Below are positions 1-10,010 of a stretch of 64,000 bases of DNA, in pieces. The position numbers and the translations under genes are program-made. This stretch comes from Clarkia xantiana subsp. parviflora. Taxonomy: Eukaryota > Streptophyta > Magnoliopsida > Myrtales > Onagraceae. The notes below the pieces were generated by a model. It searched no databases and was not told where the DNA came from. It worked only from the letters and a program-made list of their open reading frames with translations. The stretch spans positions 9,231,066 to 9,295,065 of the forward strand of contig JAPTYO010000059.1 in NCBI GenBank assembly GCA_036873135.1, in the 5' to 3' direction. Position 1 is the first letter of the stretch; each line of letters starts with the position of its first letter.

Positions 1-1174
1 CATTTGTACCACAGGCTGTGCGTATATATCTTACGACACAATTTATTTAAGCGGAAAATAATTTGTATCCACTGGCTTCCACCTTATGCATTTTTCATGC
101 TAATACTTGCGTCTTTTCAAAATTTGGCCAATCATAATATTTTTTTTAACATATTGAGCTCAATATCCTCGTCTAGTTTTATGATTTCACTCATGAATAA
201 TATTCAAAACTGTTGTTGACAACTTTATATTTTACGGTTCCATCATTTCTCTTTATTGTAATTACTTTCAGGTACCTGAACCACTTATGGGGTTTCATAT
301 TTAGTTATGTCTTTACTTCTTTTGGGAAATCACCTCCACAATAACACCATATTTATATTTCTTTTCTTTCCATGCTCCATTCTTCTTTCAAAAATTTCAG
401 TGGAACCATTATCGCACGCTTCAGGCGTGAGTTATTTTTCATTATAAATTGTCCAACCGGGACATTTAATTGGAGCATTTGCAGCCGGTAATTGACTTAT
501 GACTTTCTGGGTCTCATAAAGTCACTTAATAGGTAGTATCTGAAAATAGTTATCTTTTTGAACTTCAGGTTCATATTATAACTGTGCGGGGATCTAAATG
601 AGATAATAACAATTTTTTTCAGTCAATCAACTTTCTGCCAGCTGCTTCTTTTCTCCCTGTAATGTTGTGAAAAGTTGTTCAACAATGACAATTAACAACT
701 CTTCCTTTAATATATATCAGTCATTGCTCTCAAATCATTGATTTATAGACGACATATTTTTCCCAACTTTCCATATCCATTTTTGTGCGTTGCGGTGGAG
801 CAATTCAAACATAAATCGCATATTTTAAATTCTTAAAAGAAAATTTGTCTCTTTACCAAAAATGGGGAGAACTATGATTTAAAAATGGTTTGATGCGCAA
901 TTATACTGCCGCTTTCATAATAGCATGCATTTGCACTCAATTTGCTCTCATAAGTATCAGTTTAGCTATTTAATTGGAGGCTCTTTATAACTGTTATGCT
1001 AAACTGAAAATCTTGACATGTAATTTTCTGAATCTTGTAGTAAATATCAACTTTCAATATCATCATCGTCATTCTTTACTCATAATATGAAATTTTTTCT
1101 CTTGTATGATAAATGCACATGAGACCATATTGTAGATGCATCTTTTCAAATAATATCGTGGTCCACATGCCAGG
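1..1174. other. AT-rich intergenic DNA, no gene recognised
   Basis: I see no open reading frame with recognisable protein motifs, no terminal repeats and no tRNA-like sequence here. The only longer frame (4-219, +) is a low-complexity, Phe/Ile-rich chance frame. The stretch is the left flank of the LTR compound that begins at 1180. Confidence 0.5.
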
Positions 1175-1179
1175 TGAAC
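1175..1179. repeat. Target-site duplication TGAAC, left copy
   Basis: TGAAC directly precedes the first LTR base at 1180 and recurs directly after the last LTR base at 4919 (4920-4924). Five bases is the usual duplication length for LTR elements. The pair marks the outer edges of one insertion event. Confidence 0.75.
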
Positions 1180-1613
1180 TGATGTGGCGTGATGGGGATA
1201 GATGGATCAAAGACTCATTGATTCGAAAGTGAATGCCGAGAATTTGTTGGATAGAGGCGCAAGAACTCGTTGATTCAGAAGAATGCCGAGAATTTGACGC
1301 AGGTAGAGGAAAACCTCAGTTTTTTTCATATATCAATAAACTGAATGTAAACGACGGCTAACAAAGTTTAAATAGAAAAATCTAAAACCCTAACCTATGA
1401 AAAAATCTGAAATTAACAATAAAGCACCAAACAAAACAGACAAATTATAAAAATGACCGAAAGAAACATAAAACTGAAAATTTGACCATCTAGACGAAGG
1501 AATTTGGCCAAAAAACATCAAACCCCATAGTGTACTATAGGTCTTTCTAAGATTGCCATTTTCGCATGAAAAAGTGTACTCGCACACCCAAATCCGAGAC
1601 TTCGCCCACACCA
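1180..1613 (-). repeat. LTR, minus strand, 3' LTR of the first unit
   Basis: Read on the minus strand it runs TGGTGTGGGCG...CATCA (last bases CCACATCA). A purine tract (CCCCCGGAGAGAA) lies just upstream on the minus strand at about 1614-1626. It matches 4484-4919 over almost its whole length. Confidence 0.8.
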
Positions 1614-2014
1614 TTCTCTCCGGGGGAAGAGAAGATTCGCCCTCGAATCTTGCGCAACGAAGGCCAGTAATAGGAAGCAGGAAGAAGAACACACTCAGCC
1701 ACAAAATCATAAAAAATTTCACGTGAAGCGGTGTTCGAGTGTGGTCTTGGTGCCGATGTTGGGGTCGATTTCCCTTGTGGCTTGTACTTGAAATCGGAGG
1801 TCAGGAGGCCTTCGAAGTCGCTCCTAGCGGTCGGGAAAAGGATGAATCCAGGATCATTGACGGTGGAGTGATGTTCGATCATCACTGTGACGTCATCATC
1901 GTCAGTGTACTCATCATAAATTGGATTATCAAGAACAGTCGCAGTCCTGGTACGATCTGGTGCTAGCCAATCAAGGAACGGCATCATGTAGGATCTTCGG
2001 CTCTGATACCAATC
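1614..2014 (-). pseudogene. Short internal region of the LTR family with acidic ORF
   Basis: Begins on the minus strand with a tRNA-Met priming site (TGGTATCAGAGCC, complement of 1999-2011) three bases after the LTR. A continuous frame crosses the unit with an acidic stretch (DNPIYDEYTDDDD) and near its end IRGRIFSSPGENGVG, which resembles the C-terminal end of Ty3/gypsy polyproteins just before the polypurine tract. No capsid, reverse transcriptase or integrase is visible. The ORF reads in from the LTR, so it is probably the fused remnant of a gag-pol frame and not an independent gene. Confidence 0.6.
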
Positions 2015-2237
2015 TGATGCAGCGTGATGGGGATAGATGGGGATCAAAGACTCGTTGATTCGAAAGGGAATGTCGAGAATTTGATGTATAGAGGGCGCAG
2101 GAACTCGTTGATTCAAAGAATGCCGAGAATTTGACGCAGGGTAGAGGAAAACCTCAGTTTTTTTCATATATCAATAAACTTAATACAGACGACGGCTAAG
2201 AGAGTCTTATTACTTAATCCGAGACTTCGCCCACATC
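2015..2237 (-). repeat. Internally deleted LTR, minus strand
   Basis: Starts TGATGCAGCGTG and ends at the ...CGCCCACATCA end of the family LTR, but the middle (about 200 bp, after GACGGCTAAGAGAG) is missing compared with 1180-1613. It serves as the 5' LTR of the 1614-2014 unit. A 40-base piece of the internal 3' end including the purine tract follows at 2238-2277, showing that another unit once lay beyond it. Confidence 0.7.
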
Positions 2238-2277
2238 ATTATCTCCGGGGAAGAGAAGATTCGCCCTCGAATCTTGC

Positions 2278-2454
2278 TTTATTGTATTCATATTTATTGA
2301 TATATGAAAAAAACTGAGGTTTTCCTCTACCCTGCGTCAAATTCTCGGCATTCTTCTGAATCAACGAGTTCTTGTGCCCTCTATCCGTCAAATTCTCGGC
2401 ATTCCCCTAGTATCAACGATTTTTTGTCCCATCTATCCCCATCACGCTGCTTCA
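2278..2454 (+). repeat. 5'-truncated LTR, plus strand
   Basis: Only the 3' part of the family LTR, from about the TTCATATTTATTGAT segment to GCTGCTTCA. It abuts the minus-strand material, so about 2278 is the centre of one inverted junction. Confidence 0.7.
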
Positions 2455-2852
2455 GATTGGTATCAGAGCCGAAGATTCTGCGAGATGTCGTTCCTTGATT
2501 GGCTAGCACCGGATCTTACCAGAACTGCTGCCGTTCTTGATAGTCCAATTTATGATGAGTACGTTGAAGATGAAGACGTCACAGCGATGATCGACCATCA
2601 CCACACCTTCCATGAGAATTAATTTATCGTTTCCCCGACCGCCAGGAGCGAATTCGAAGGCCTCTTGACCTCCGTTTTTGGGTACAAGCCACAAGGCCAA
2701 TCGACCCCAACGTCGGCACCCAGGCTACACTCGAACACTGCTTCACGAAAAAAAAATTATGATGATGTGGCTGAGTGTGTTCTTCTTCCTGCTTCATATT
2801 ACTGGCCTTCATTGCGCAAGATTCGAGGGCGAATCTTCTCTTCCCCGGAGAA
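2455..2852 (+). pseudogene. Short internal region of the LTR family, plus strand
   Basis: Priming site TGGTATCAGAGCC at 2458-2470. The coding frame resembles the 1614-2014 unit: MSFLDWLAPD, then the acidic DSPIYDEYVEDED, a stop at 2620-2622, then readable sequence to IRGRIFSSPENDVG before the purine tract. Unit length (398 bp) nearly equals that of the minus-strand unit (401 bp), so both belong to the same deleted subfamily. Confidence 0.6.
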
Positions 2853-3333
2853 TGATGTGGGCAAAGTCTCGGATTTGGGCGTGTCGGATTCTAGGGGAAT
2901 ACAAATCTGGAAGTGTCGGATTTTGGCGTTCGAGTACTGTATTTCATGCAAAAACGGCGATCAAAGCAAGAGTCATAGAAAACTATGGGGTTTGACGTTT
3001 TTTGGCCAAATTCCTTCGTTTAGAGGGCCGAAATTGCAGTTTTATGTTTCTGTCAGTCTTTTTGGTAATTTGTCGGTTTTGTTAGAGTCTGTCTGAAAAT
3101 TTTGGATTTTTACCTAGGGTTAGGGTTTTTATTTTCAGTATTTAAGATATGTTTAGCATTCTTTACATGAAGATTATTGATTAATGAAAAAAATTGAGGT
3201 TTTCCTCTACCCTGCGTCAAATTCTCAGCATTCTTTGAATCAACGAGTTCTTGCGCCTCTATCCAACAAATTCTCGGCATTCACCTTCGAATAAACGAGT
3301 CTTTGATCCATCTATCCCCATCACGCTGCATCA
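2853..3333 (+). repeat. Full-length LTR, plus strand
   Basis: Runs TGATGTGGGC...GCTGCATCA (481 bp), the most complete plus-strand copy. It is preceded by the CCCGGAGAA purine tract and followed after GAT by a tRNA-Met priming site at 3337-3349, so it serves as 3' LTR of one unit and 5' LTR of the next. Confidence 0.8.
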
Positions 3334-3336
3334 GAT

Positions 3337-3349
3337 TGGTATCAGAGCC
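3337..3349 (+). promoter_or_regulatory. tRNA-Met primer binding site
   Basis: TGGTATCAGAGCC lies three bases after the LTR end. It is complementary to the 3' end of plant initiator tRNA-Met, the common primer for minus-strand synthesis in plant LTR elements. Equivalent sites in this compound are at 2458-2470 (+) and 1999-2011 (-). Confidence 0.8.
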
Positions 3350-3364
3350 ATTCGGTCATGCGCG

Positions 3365-4057
3365 ATGCCACCCCGAAGACGTATAACAGTTGCTGAGAAG
3401 AACGAACTGCGGCGTTTGTTCGAAGAAATATGACAGAACGGAGAATGGCTACGTCAGTTCATGGATCAGAATATCGAAGAACAACAACGTCAATATGATT
3501 TTCAAGAGGATGAGTTCGAATCTGAGGAGGATGACGATAACACCTCAGATGTGAACCCTTTCGATAATCCTATTTATGATGATGTCGAGGTAGATTCTGT
3601 TACTTTTGATAATCCCGTTTATGATGATTATGATGACGATGATGAAGAGAATGAGGAGTACATCATTGGGGATACCAATTTCACAATTGATTCAGGCAGT
3701 TGTGAGAATGTGATTTCAGATTTGGCTGTTGGGAAATCGGGTCTTACGGTGGTTCCTATGGATACTTGTAATTTAATTATTGACCGCCCATGGAAATATG
3801 ATCTTGATGTGCAGCATGGTGATCGTTTCAATACTTATTCTTTTGTCTTTCATGACAAGAAGATAGTGCCAGTTGGAATTCAATTTTTGCCGCAAGAATT
3901 TGATGATGTATTTCCTGAGTTCTTACCACATGACCCTCCCATTTACGTGAAATTTTTTATGATGATGTGGCTGTGTGTGTTCTTCTTCCTGCTTCCTATT
4001 ATTGGCCTTCGTTGCGCAAGATTCGAGGGCGAATCTTCTCTTCCGCGGAGAGAATGA
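3365..4057 (+). pseudogene. Retroelement gag-pol remnant with aspartic protease core
   Basis: The first ATG after the priming site begins MPPRRRITVAEKNELRRL. The frame meets one TGA at 3431-3433 and continues in the same frame to 4057. It holds a strongly acidic region with repeats of the type DNPIYDD / DNPVYDDYDDDD, then FTIDSGSCENVISDLAV, a retropepsin-type active site (DSG). Further on, FDDVFPEFLPHDPP matches the segment that precedes reverse transcriptase in Ty3/gypsy polyproteins. Right after it the sequence jumps to the polyprotein's 3' end. Capsid, zinc knuckle, reverse transcriptase, RNase H and integrase are all absent. I read it as an internally deleted Ty3/gypsy element. Function of the acidic repeats is unknown. 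Confidence 0.65.
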
Positions 4058-4478
4058 TGTGGGAGATCTTGAAGTGTCGGATTTTGGCGTGCGAGTACTG
4101 AATTTCATGCAGAAACGGCGATCTAAGCAAGACCCATATTAAACTATGGGGTTTGACGTTGTTTGGCCAAATTCCTTCGTTTAGAGGGCCGAAATTGCAG
4201 TTTTATGTTTCTGTCAGTCTTTTTGGTAATTTGTCGGTTTTGTTAGAGTTTGTCTGCAAATTTCGAATTTTTACCTAGGGTTAGGGTTTTTATTTTCAGT
4301 ATTTCAGATATGTTTAGCCTTCTTTACATGAAGATTATTGATTGATGAAAAATTGAGGTTTTCCTCTAACCTGCGTCAAATTCTCGGCATTCTTTGAATC
4401 AACGAGTTCTTGCGCCTCTATCCAACAAATTCTCGGCATTCACTTTCGAATCAACGAGTCTTTGATCCATCTATCCCC
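4055..4478 (+). repeat. 3'-truncated LTR, plus strand
   Basis: Begins TGATGTGGGAG after the purine tract GGAGAGAA. It lacks part of the U3 region relative to 2853-3333 and stops at ATCTATCCCC, about 14 bases short of the normal end. Five unrelated bases separate it from the inverted LTR at 4484. Confidence 0.75.
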
Positions 4479-4483
4479 GCCTC

Positions 4484-4919
4484 TGATGCAGCGTGATGGG
4501 GATAGATGGGACAAAAACTCGTTGATTCGAAAGGGAATGCCGAGAATTTGATGGGTAGAGGCGCAAGAACTCGTTGATTCAAAGAATGCCGAGAATTTGA
4601 CGCAGGGTAGAGGAAAACCTCAGTTTTTTTTTCATATATCAATAAACTGAATGTAAACGAAGGCTAACAAAGTTTATATAGAAAAATCTAAAACCCTAAC
4701 CTAGGAAAAAATCTGAAATTAACAATAAAGCACCAAACAAAACAGACAAATTATAAAAAAGACCAAAAGAAACATAAAACTGAAAATGTGACCATCTAGA
4801 CGAAGGAATTTATCCGAAAAACGTCAAACCCCATAGTTAACTATGGGTCTTTCTCAGATTGCCGTTTCCGCATGAAAGAGTGTACTCGCACACCCAAATC
4901 CGAGACTTCGCCCACACCA
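4484..4919 (-). repeat. LTR, minus strand, right border of the compound
   Basis: Read on the minus strand it is TGGTGTGGGCG...GCTGCATCA (436 bp). With 1180-1613 it forms the outer same-orientation pair, and TGAAC follows at 4920-4924. Confidence 0.8.
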
Positions 4920-4924
4920 TGAAC
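4920..4924. repeat. Target-site duplication TGAAC, right copy
   Basis: Exact match to 1175-1179. DNA from 4925 to 5154 is AT-rich flank without recognisable content. Confidence 0.75.
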
Positions 4925-5154
4925 AGGCACATATTCACCTTTTATAATTTCCACAAACAAATGAATTTTATCCCGAAATTAGTTGATGATGATTACATAA
5001 TTAATTTTCCTTGAGAGTAAGCATCGTAATGATTTATGGAGAATCTCCAGGTTCTTCCAAAGAATGGTTTGTGCATCTTAAGTGATCTTGAATGGTCTGT
5101 AACCGGTCACGCCAAATATTGTATTATATGGGTAAAACTTCTGGTTTACATCAA

Positions 5155-5721
5155 TGTTGGAAAAATGTATTATTGGCATGACTATTTTTCTGATCGGGTG
5201 AATGGAAAATTGTAGTTCTTAGTACACCTGGCCAGAGTTGCCTCGTCTTCGTCCAGATTCGTTGAATTTGACGAATTAATGATCCATAACGGCTTCATTA
5301 ATAGTGACTTTTAATTTTATTTATTATGGTGTCATTAATACACGGCTTCCACCTCCCTATAAATAGAAAGTTTCTATTCTCTATTTTCAATTCAATTCAA
5401 TTGGATTCGAATCCTTTCATTTCTCTTACGACGTTGATAGGTTTCTAGGTCGTGTAGACCGCAAGTCCTGTTCTGGTGGAGTTCAGGCAAGGTTCCGTTC
5501 GACTGGTGGGGCTTCGTGCTAGCTTGCCACTGGAATGCCGTTTTATCCTGGGAGACAATTGTCCATGTTTATCCTCTAACACAACCGATGAGTCGGTGAG
5601 GGAGCGAAATTGTCTTAAGGAGACCGTAATCAGCACGGGACTCGGTTTAAAAACATTCGTTCATTTGATCCATAAAATTCTCTTTTAGAATTCCCCTTTT
5701 ACGTGCTAATATTTTCCAACA
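5155..5721 (+). repeat. LARD-like element, 5' LTR
   Basis: TGTTGG...CCAACA inverted ends. A TATA box (TATAAATA, 5358-5365) in the context CTCCCTATAAATAG is the probable promoter, followed by a pyrimidine-rich leader. The sequence is nearly identical to 8918-9484. Confidence 0.85.
5358..5365 (+). promoter_or_regulatory. TATA box of the LARD-like LTR
   Basis: TATAAATA within a conserved LTR block; the same box is at 9121-9128 in the other LTR. Promoter function is inferred from sequence only. Confidence 0.55.
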
Positions 5722-7094
5722 ATCTTACGACATATTTTGTAATTTTAAAGGGTTTCAATTTTTTGAATTATGGATGAATTCAAATAAAGTCGGATCATGG
5801 TTTTGATCGATTTATGTAAAACGAACGGATTCTTGGTAAAATCGGATGAGGTAGTTGTTGATCGGTGTATGGAAAGATGGGTTTTGATAAGCATGAGTGC
5901 GTAAACGAGAATATGGATTTCGTATATTCTATATTCACTGTGAGAGTGCAAGGTGGGAGATCGTTGCAGGATTAATGACATCGTGGAAAGCATCGATCTC
6001 GTACACGACGAACTTAGCGATGAAGACATCGTGGCCGGCTTTGGACTGGAGAAGCGTGAAGATCGTCGTTTAAAGGGTTGGAGCGGATCCGCAAAAGAAG
6101 AAATATCTATCTCCCTCGGATCATCTCTAGATCCGGCAATGGCGAGCAGAATTCATCGGTGGATAGGATCGCTGGAGGAGAAGTCGTAGAGCTTCAAGGA
6201 CTAGGAAAATGAGTTTGCCATGACGTAGGGGTTAATGTTGCTTCGATTGGGAAAGGGAGTTAACCAAGATCTTAAAATGGCTGCTAGGGCTTACGTTCTG
6301 GTCAAAGTCGGGAGGAATAGATACAGTCGTCGGATCGCTTTGTTCAAACCTGGATCGGTGGTAGGTCTGGTTTTGCCTCTGCAAGTGGAAGGTCGCGAAG
6401 TAACATAACAGATACAACTGAGCGGTTGCCCCGAGGGCGCAATTTCAACTTAACCGAGTGCTTCGTCCACTTATGAAGGCTTTTTAGGTTTCTTTATAAC
6501 TGTTTACTGTAAATAAGTACTAACGAAACCGAAGTTGGTTGAGTGATCTCCAGGTCGAGTTAGCTGCTATTGATCTGAGGTCGTGAGGTTTGACTAAGCA
6601 AGTGCAGGTGGCTAAGGGTCGAGAGATCGAACCATCGCGTGGCTGGAATTAATATTTCGATCATATTTCCTGATTCTGTATAATCTGTTGTTGATTTGTA
6701 GTAATACAGTAATTGATTACTTTCGTAACGGATTGGTGGCTTAGTGGTCTCCGGGTTTGACTAGAGTGACAATTATGGCAAGATAGTGTATTGTGGTCTG
6801 TGGAGCTTAGGCGAAAGCTATAACGGCGGCAAGGGTGTCGATGACAAAATCCACGGTGGAGGAGCAAGATGCGTGTGCCAACATCATCTCTCGCTGTAAT
6901 TGGGGCGAGCCTCGTGTTTCTGAGAGATTATGGAGACACACTCTCGGCGTGCTGAATTTGAAATAGCAATGACGTTCCCCTGCTACTCACCTCAGTTTTC
7001 GGGTAGAGGAGATGAAGATTTCGTGTCGGTTTATTCTAACCCGAACCAGTGGTAACGTTAATTATAATTATAGTTATTTAAATGCAAAACTAAC

Positions 7095-7200
7095 TGCTTG
7101 GCCATGTGGTTAGCTGGTTAGTCTTAGAGCTGGTATAAAGGGCGCATATTCGAATCGTCGTCTCCACACTCAAGAGTGATGTTTTTTTAATAAAAATATT
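7095..7200 (+). mobile_element. Possible tRNA-derived SINE
   Basis: TGGTTAGCTGGTTAG (7107-7121) resembles a polymerase III A box, and TATTCGAATCG about 35 bases on resembles a B box with mismatches. An AT-rich tail with a T run follows. The spacing fits a tRNA-derived SINE head, but no target duplication was found, so this is tentative. Confidence 0.35.
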
Positions 7201-7544
7201 GGATTAATTTTAGATGTTATAATTCAGTCCATATAAATTTGCATAAGTTACGAGATAGTCCTTAAAATTTTATTTTAACGTTTTGGACTGAATTTACACG
7301 AGAGGATTAGTCTTTGTGATTTTCACTTAAAGAGAAGCGGCCTCTAAATATTTGCAAATTAGTCCTTGAATTTTGGTTGTTTGAAACTAATGGACTCTCT
7401 GTTTTATGTGTTTTGCATATATAATGACGTCCATACGAGCGGCACGATAAAGTGGTGTTTGGATGACAAAACTTTGAATTTAAACAACCAAGCCGGGGAT
7501 GAGAGGATGATGATGATGATTATGACATGCAATAAGGATTACAT

Positions 7545-7800
7545 GACGGTCTGAGGACATGCCGGTTTGTTGACTAGCCGGTCTGATGACCATGCCGGTT
7601 TGATGACCCTGTCGGTCTGAGGACCATGACTGTCTAATGATCAATATTGATCACATGACGGTCTTATGACCATGGGTCTGAGGACCAATATTGAGGAAAT
7701 GATAGTCTGGGGACTAATATTTGATGAGATGACGGTCTGAAGACCGCAACAGTTTTAATAACCAATGATGATAAATGAAGGTCCGATGACCTATGTTTAA
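7545..7800 (+). repeat. Degenerate GGTCTGANGACC repeat tract
   Basis: The near-palindrome GGTCTGA(G/T)GACC and shortened forms recur irregularly about ten times, interleaved with CATGCCGG and ATGACGGTC. It stands out from the AT-rich surroundings and lies in the non-coding body of the LARD-like element. Confidence 0.65.
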
Positions 7801-8917
7801 TAAAATAATGATCCAAGGATCAATGTTGTGGTGATTGAAAGTTTGTAATAACTTCATATCCAACTCGTGTGTTAACACGTTAAAATTTTATGGAAGAAAT
7901 TAAAATAATGTGGTTGAGACCATGTTTGTTTTGGAGCCACGATCAATGTGGAGGGTAGCTTTAAATAGCTGATTCCTTTATTAAGGTACCCCGAATAATA
8001 TCTGAGAACTCTTCATAAATTGTGCAAGGTAGAAAACCTTCGCATTTACAATTGAATATGAGAGTGTCCCATAAAAGCGTGTAAGTATAAATTTATGTAG
8101 TCAAATACACGGCTTAACAACTACTCTCAGTTGAATTTTATCAGTGACTTTGCGAAGTCCAATGATGGTGTATTATAAATAAATGCGGATCCGCTAACCT
8201 TTAAAGGTTAAAGAGAGCGAGTTGATAAATCATCGAAGGGAATGTGACTTATGCCCATGGAGGAAACACTCTTGAGAAGGAAAACCCAACCATGATGACT
8301 GGAGATCCCAAGAACTTGGTTCAATGGGAAAACCTAATCACAAGAGTGAGTGTGATCACTGTGGGGGTCTTTACCTCGGGTCCATTCCTATGATGAGACA
8401 GTGATGGAGATGAGGTTAAGCTTTTGCGTTTGATGATCTTCAAGTATCAGTTAAACCGTACATTATAATGCGAATTACTTAATTGAGATGACATATTAAG
8501 CAAAGCTTTTAATGATTCGTAAGGAGAGCTCATAGTCGTGATGATGCTCGTGAGACATAGAATCACCTATACGAGTGAGAAGTGGGGCCGCTTCGAAAGG
8601 AATTGTTGAGGGCCAATTCTTAGAAACGCTTGCAGAGCCAGGCTCGTGTTCCATGGCCTTACCGGATCACAGGGCGAGAACATAACCAAGGCTAGGAAGG
8701 TACCTGTGTGGGTTATGTCGTCATTTACACCAACGACATTCGGTTCAAGGACACCGCGTCTACCGACCAGTCAGTAAAGAAGGCATGATCTCACAAGGGG
8801 TAGGTTCAAAGGGGTTACCCCTACCTATTCTTTGCAGGTATTGACCGTTGAGCTCCACTATTCTTGAGTCTAGAATTTCGTCTAGGTACTCTTTGAATTT
8901 CCATTCATGTGGGGGAT

Positions 8918-9484
8918 TGTTGGAAAAATGTATTATTGACATGACTATTTTTCTGATCGGGTGAATGAGAAATTGTAGTTCTTAGTACACCTGACCAGAG
9001 TTGCCCCGTATTCGTCCAGATTCGTTGAATTTGACGAATTAATGATCCATAACGGCTTCATTAATAGGGACTTTTAATTTTATTTATTACGGTGCCATCA
9101 ATACACGGCTTCCACCTCCCTATAAATAGAGAGTTTCTATTCTCTATTTTCAATTCAATTCAATTGGATTCGAATCCTTTCATTTCTCTTACGACGTTGA
9201 TAGGTTTCTAGGTCGTGTAGACCGCAAGTCCTGTTCTGGTGGAGTTCATGCAAGGTTCTGTTCGACTGGTGGGGCTTCGTGCTAGCTTGCCACTGGAATG
9301 CCGTTTTATCCTGGGAGACAATCGTCCATGTTTATCCTCTAGCACAACCGATGAGTCGGTGAGGGGGCGAAATTGTCTTAAGGAGACCGTGATCAGCACG
9401 GGACTCGGTTTAAAAACATTCGTTCATTTGATCCATAAAATTCTCCTTTAGAATTCCCCTTTTACGTGCTAATATTTTCCAACA
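8918..9484 (+). repeat. LARD-like element, 3' LTR
   Basis: TGTTGGAAAAATG...TTTTCCAACA, the partner of 5155-5721. GTGGGGGAT just upstream is the likely polypurine tract. TATA box at 9121-9128. Confidence 0.85.
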
Positions 9485-9489
9485 CTCAA

Positions 9490-9840
9490 TTCATCAGTAA
9501 ACTTCTGGTTTAACTGATATGTATATCTTTCGTATTTTCGTAGGAGATATGTCATGTATCTCTTGTAACATAATCCGCATATTGTTATTTTATTCATCGT
9601 CATCATAATGATGATTGCGGAGTAATCAATTCTTTATAATAATAATATATACTGTATATGTAAGATATAAATAACAATAATAAAAAAAATGTATAAAGCG
9701 TAAATAAATAACTTCATATAAATGCTCAATTTCATGATCTTCGGGATCATTTAGAGCTAAAAAATTATTAGGATCCTTATTCGTAACTCAAAATCTTTAA
9801 GGATCTTTTGTTTATATCACAAAATCTCTTAGGGTATTCA
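9490..9840. other. AT-rich intergenic DNA
   Basis: Nothing recognised apart from a CTTCGGGATCATTT motif near 9739 that recurs near 10027 and, in part, at 10218. Confidence 0.45.
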
Positions 9841-10010
9841 CACTACAACAAATCATGATATCAGTGACAAATATTTGTGACATAATCACATTCATCACAA
9901 AAGAAATTTGTATTAGTGACATTTGAAAAATATTGTCACTCTTAATATAAATATTAGTGATGAATTTATTTTGTCACAAACAATATATATTTGTGACAAT
10001 CTTTGAGCTT
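9841..10010 (+). mobile_element. Orphan CACTA-like transposon end
   Basis: CACTACAACAAATC is a CACTA-type terminus. It is followed by at least six short direct and inverted copies of AGTGACAAAT / ATTTGTGAC, the sort of subterminal repeats that bind CACTA transposases. I found no matching TTTGTTGTAGTG end in the window, so this is either one end of a broken element or a small palindromic derivative. Confidence is moderate for the family and low for the extent. Confidence 0.45.

Larger units (their letters stand above)
1180..4919. mobile_element. Compound of short LTR elements in both orientations within one TSD
   Basis: Seen, left to right: minus-strand LTR (1180-1613), minus-strand internal unit (1614-2014), shortened minus-strand LTR (2015-2237), a 40-base piece of internal 3' end (2238-2277), a 5'-truncated plus-strand LTR (2278-2454), plus-strand internal unit (2455-2852), plus-strand LTR (2853-3333), longer plus-strand internal unit (3334-4054), 3'-truncated plus-strand LTR (4055-4478), five bases, and a minus-strand LTR (4484-4919). 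LTR ends are TG(A/G)TG...CATCA. Each internal unit starts three bases after an LTR with TGGTATCAGAGCC, and a purine tract (GGAGAGAA or similar) precedes the LTR. Both outermost LTRs are minus-strand and a single TGAAC duplication encloses everything. LTRs of about 430-480 bp and internals of 0.4-0.7 kb fit a small non-autonomous (TRIM-like) family. I infer one original minus-strand insertion later rebuilt by recombination, or a chimeric insertion. Confidence 0.8.
5722..8917 (+). other. Internal region of the LARD-like element, no coding capacity
   Basis: About 3.2 kb without a coding domain I can recognise. It contains a SINE-like sequence near 7095-7200 and a degenerate repeat tract at 7545-7800. 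The frame at 5953-6189 (78 codons) begins soon after the LTR and is acidic, but resembles nothing I know and I do not call it a gene. Confidence 0.6.
5155..9484. mobile_element. Non-coding LTR retrotransposon (LARD-like)
   Basis: Two LTRs of 567 bp (5155-5721 and 8918-9484), each TGTTGGAAAAATG...TATTTTCCAACA, differ by roughly 3% by eye. The 3.2-kb internal region has no frame with gag, protease, reverse transcriptase or integrase motifs; the longest frames are under 80 residues and unrecognised. GTGGGGGAT precedes the second LTR as a plausible purine tract, which makes plus the likely transcription direction. The sequence after the first LTR (ATCTTACGAC) is not the usual tRNA-Met site, so the primer is unknown. 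Flanks ATCAA (5150-5154) and CTCAA (9485-9489) may be a duplication with one mismatch. A large non-autonomous derivative is the best label; the helper element is not in view. Confidence 0.8.

Noticed and set aside
5476..5688. Matching frames in the two LARD-like LTRs (also 9239-9451, and on the minus strand)
   Set aside because: They recur only because the LTRs are copies; no protein motif.
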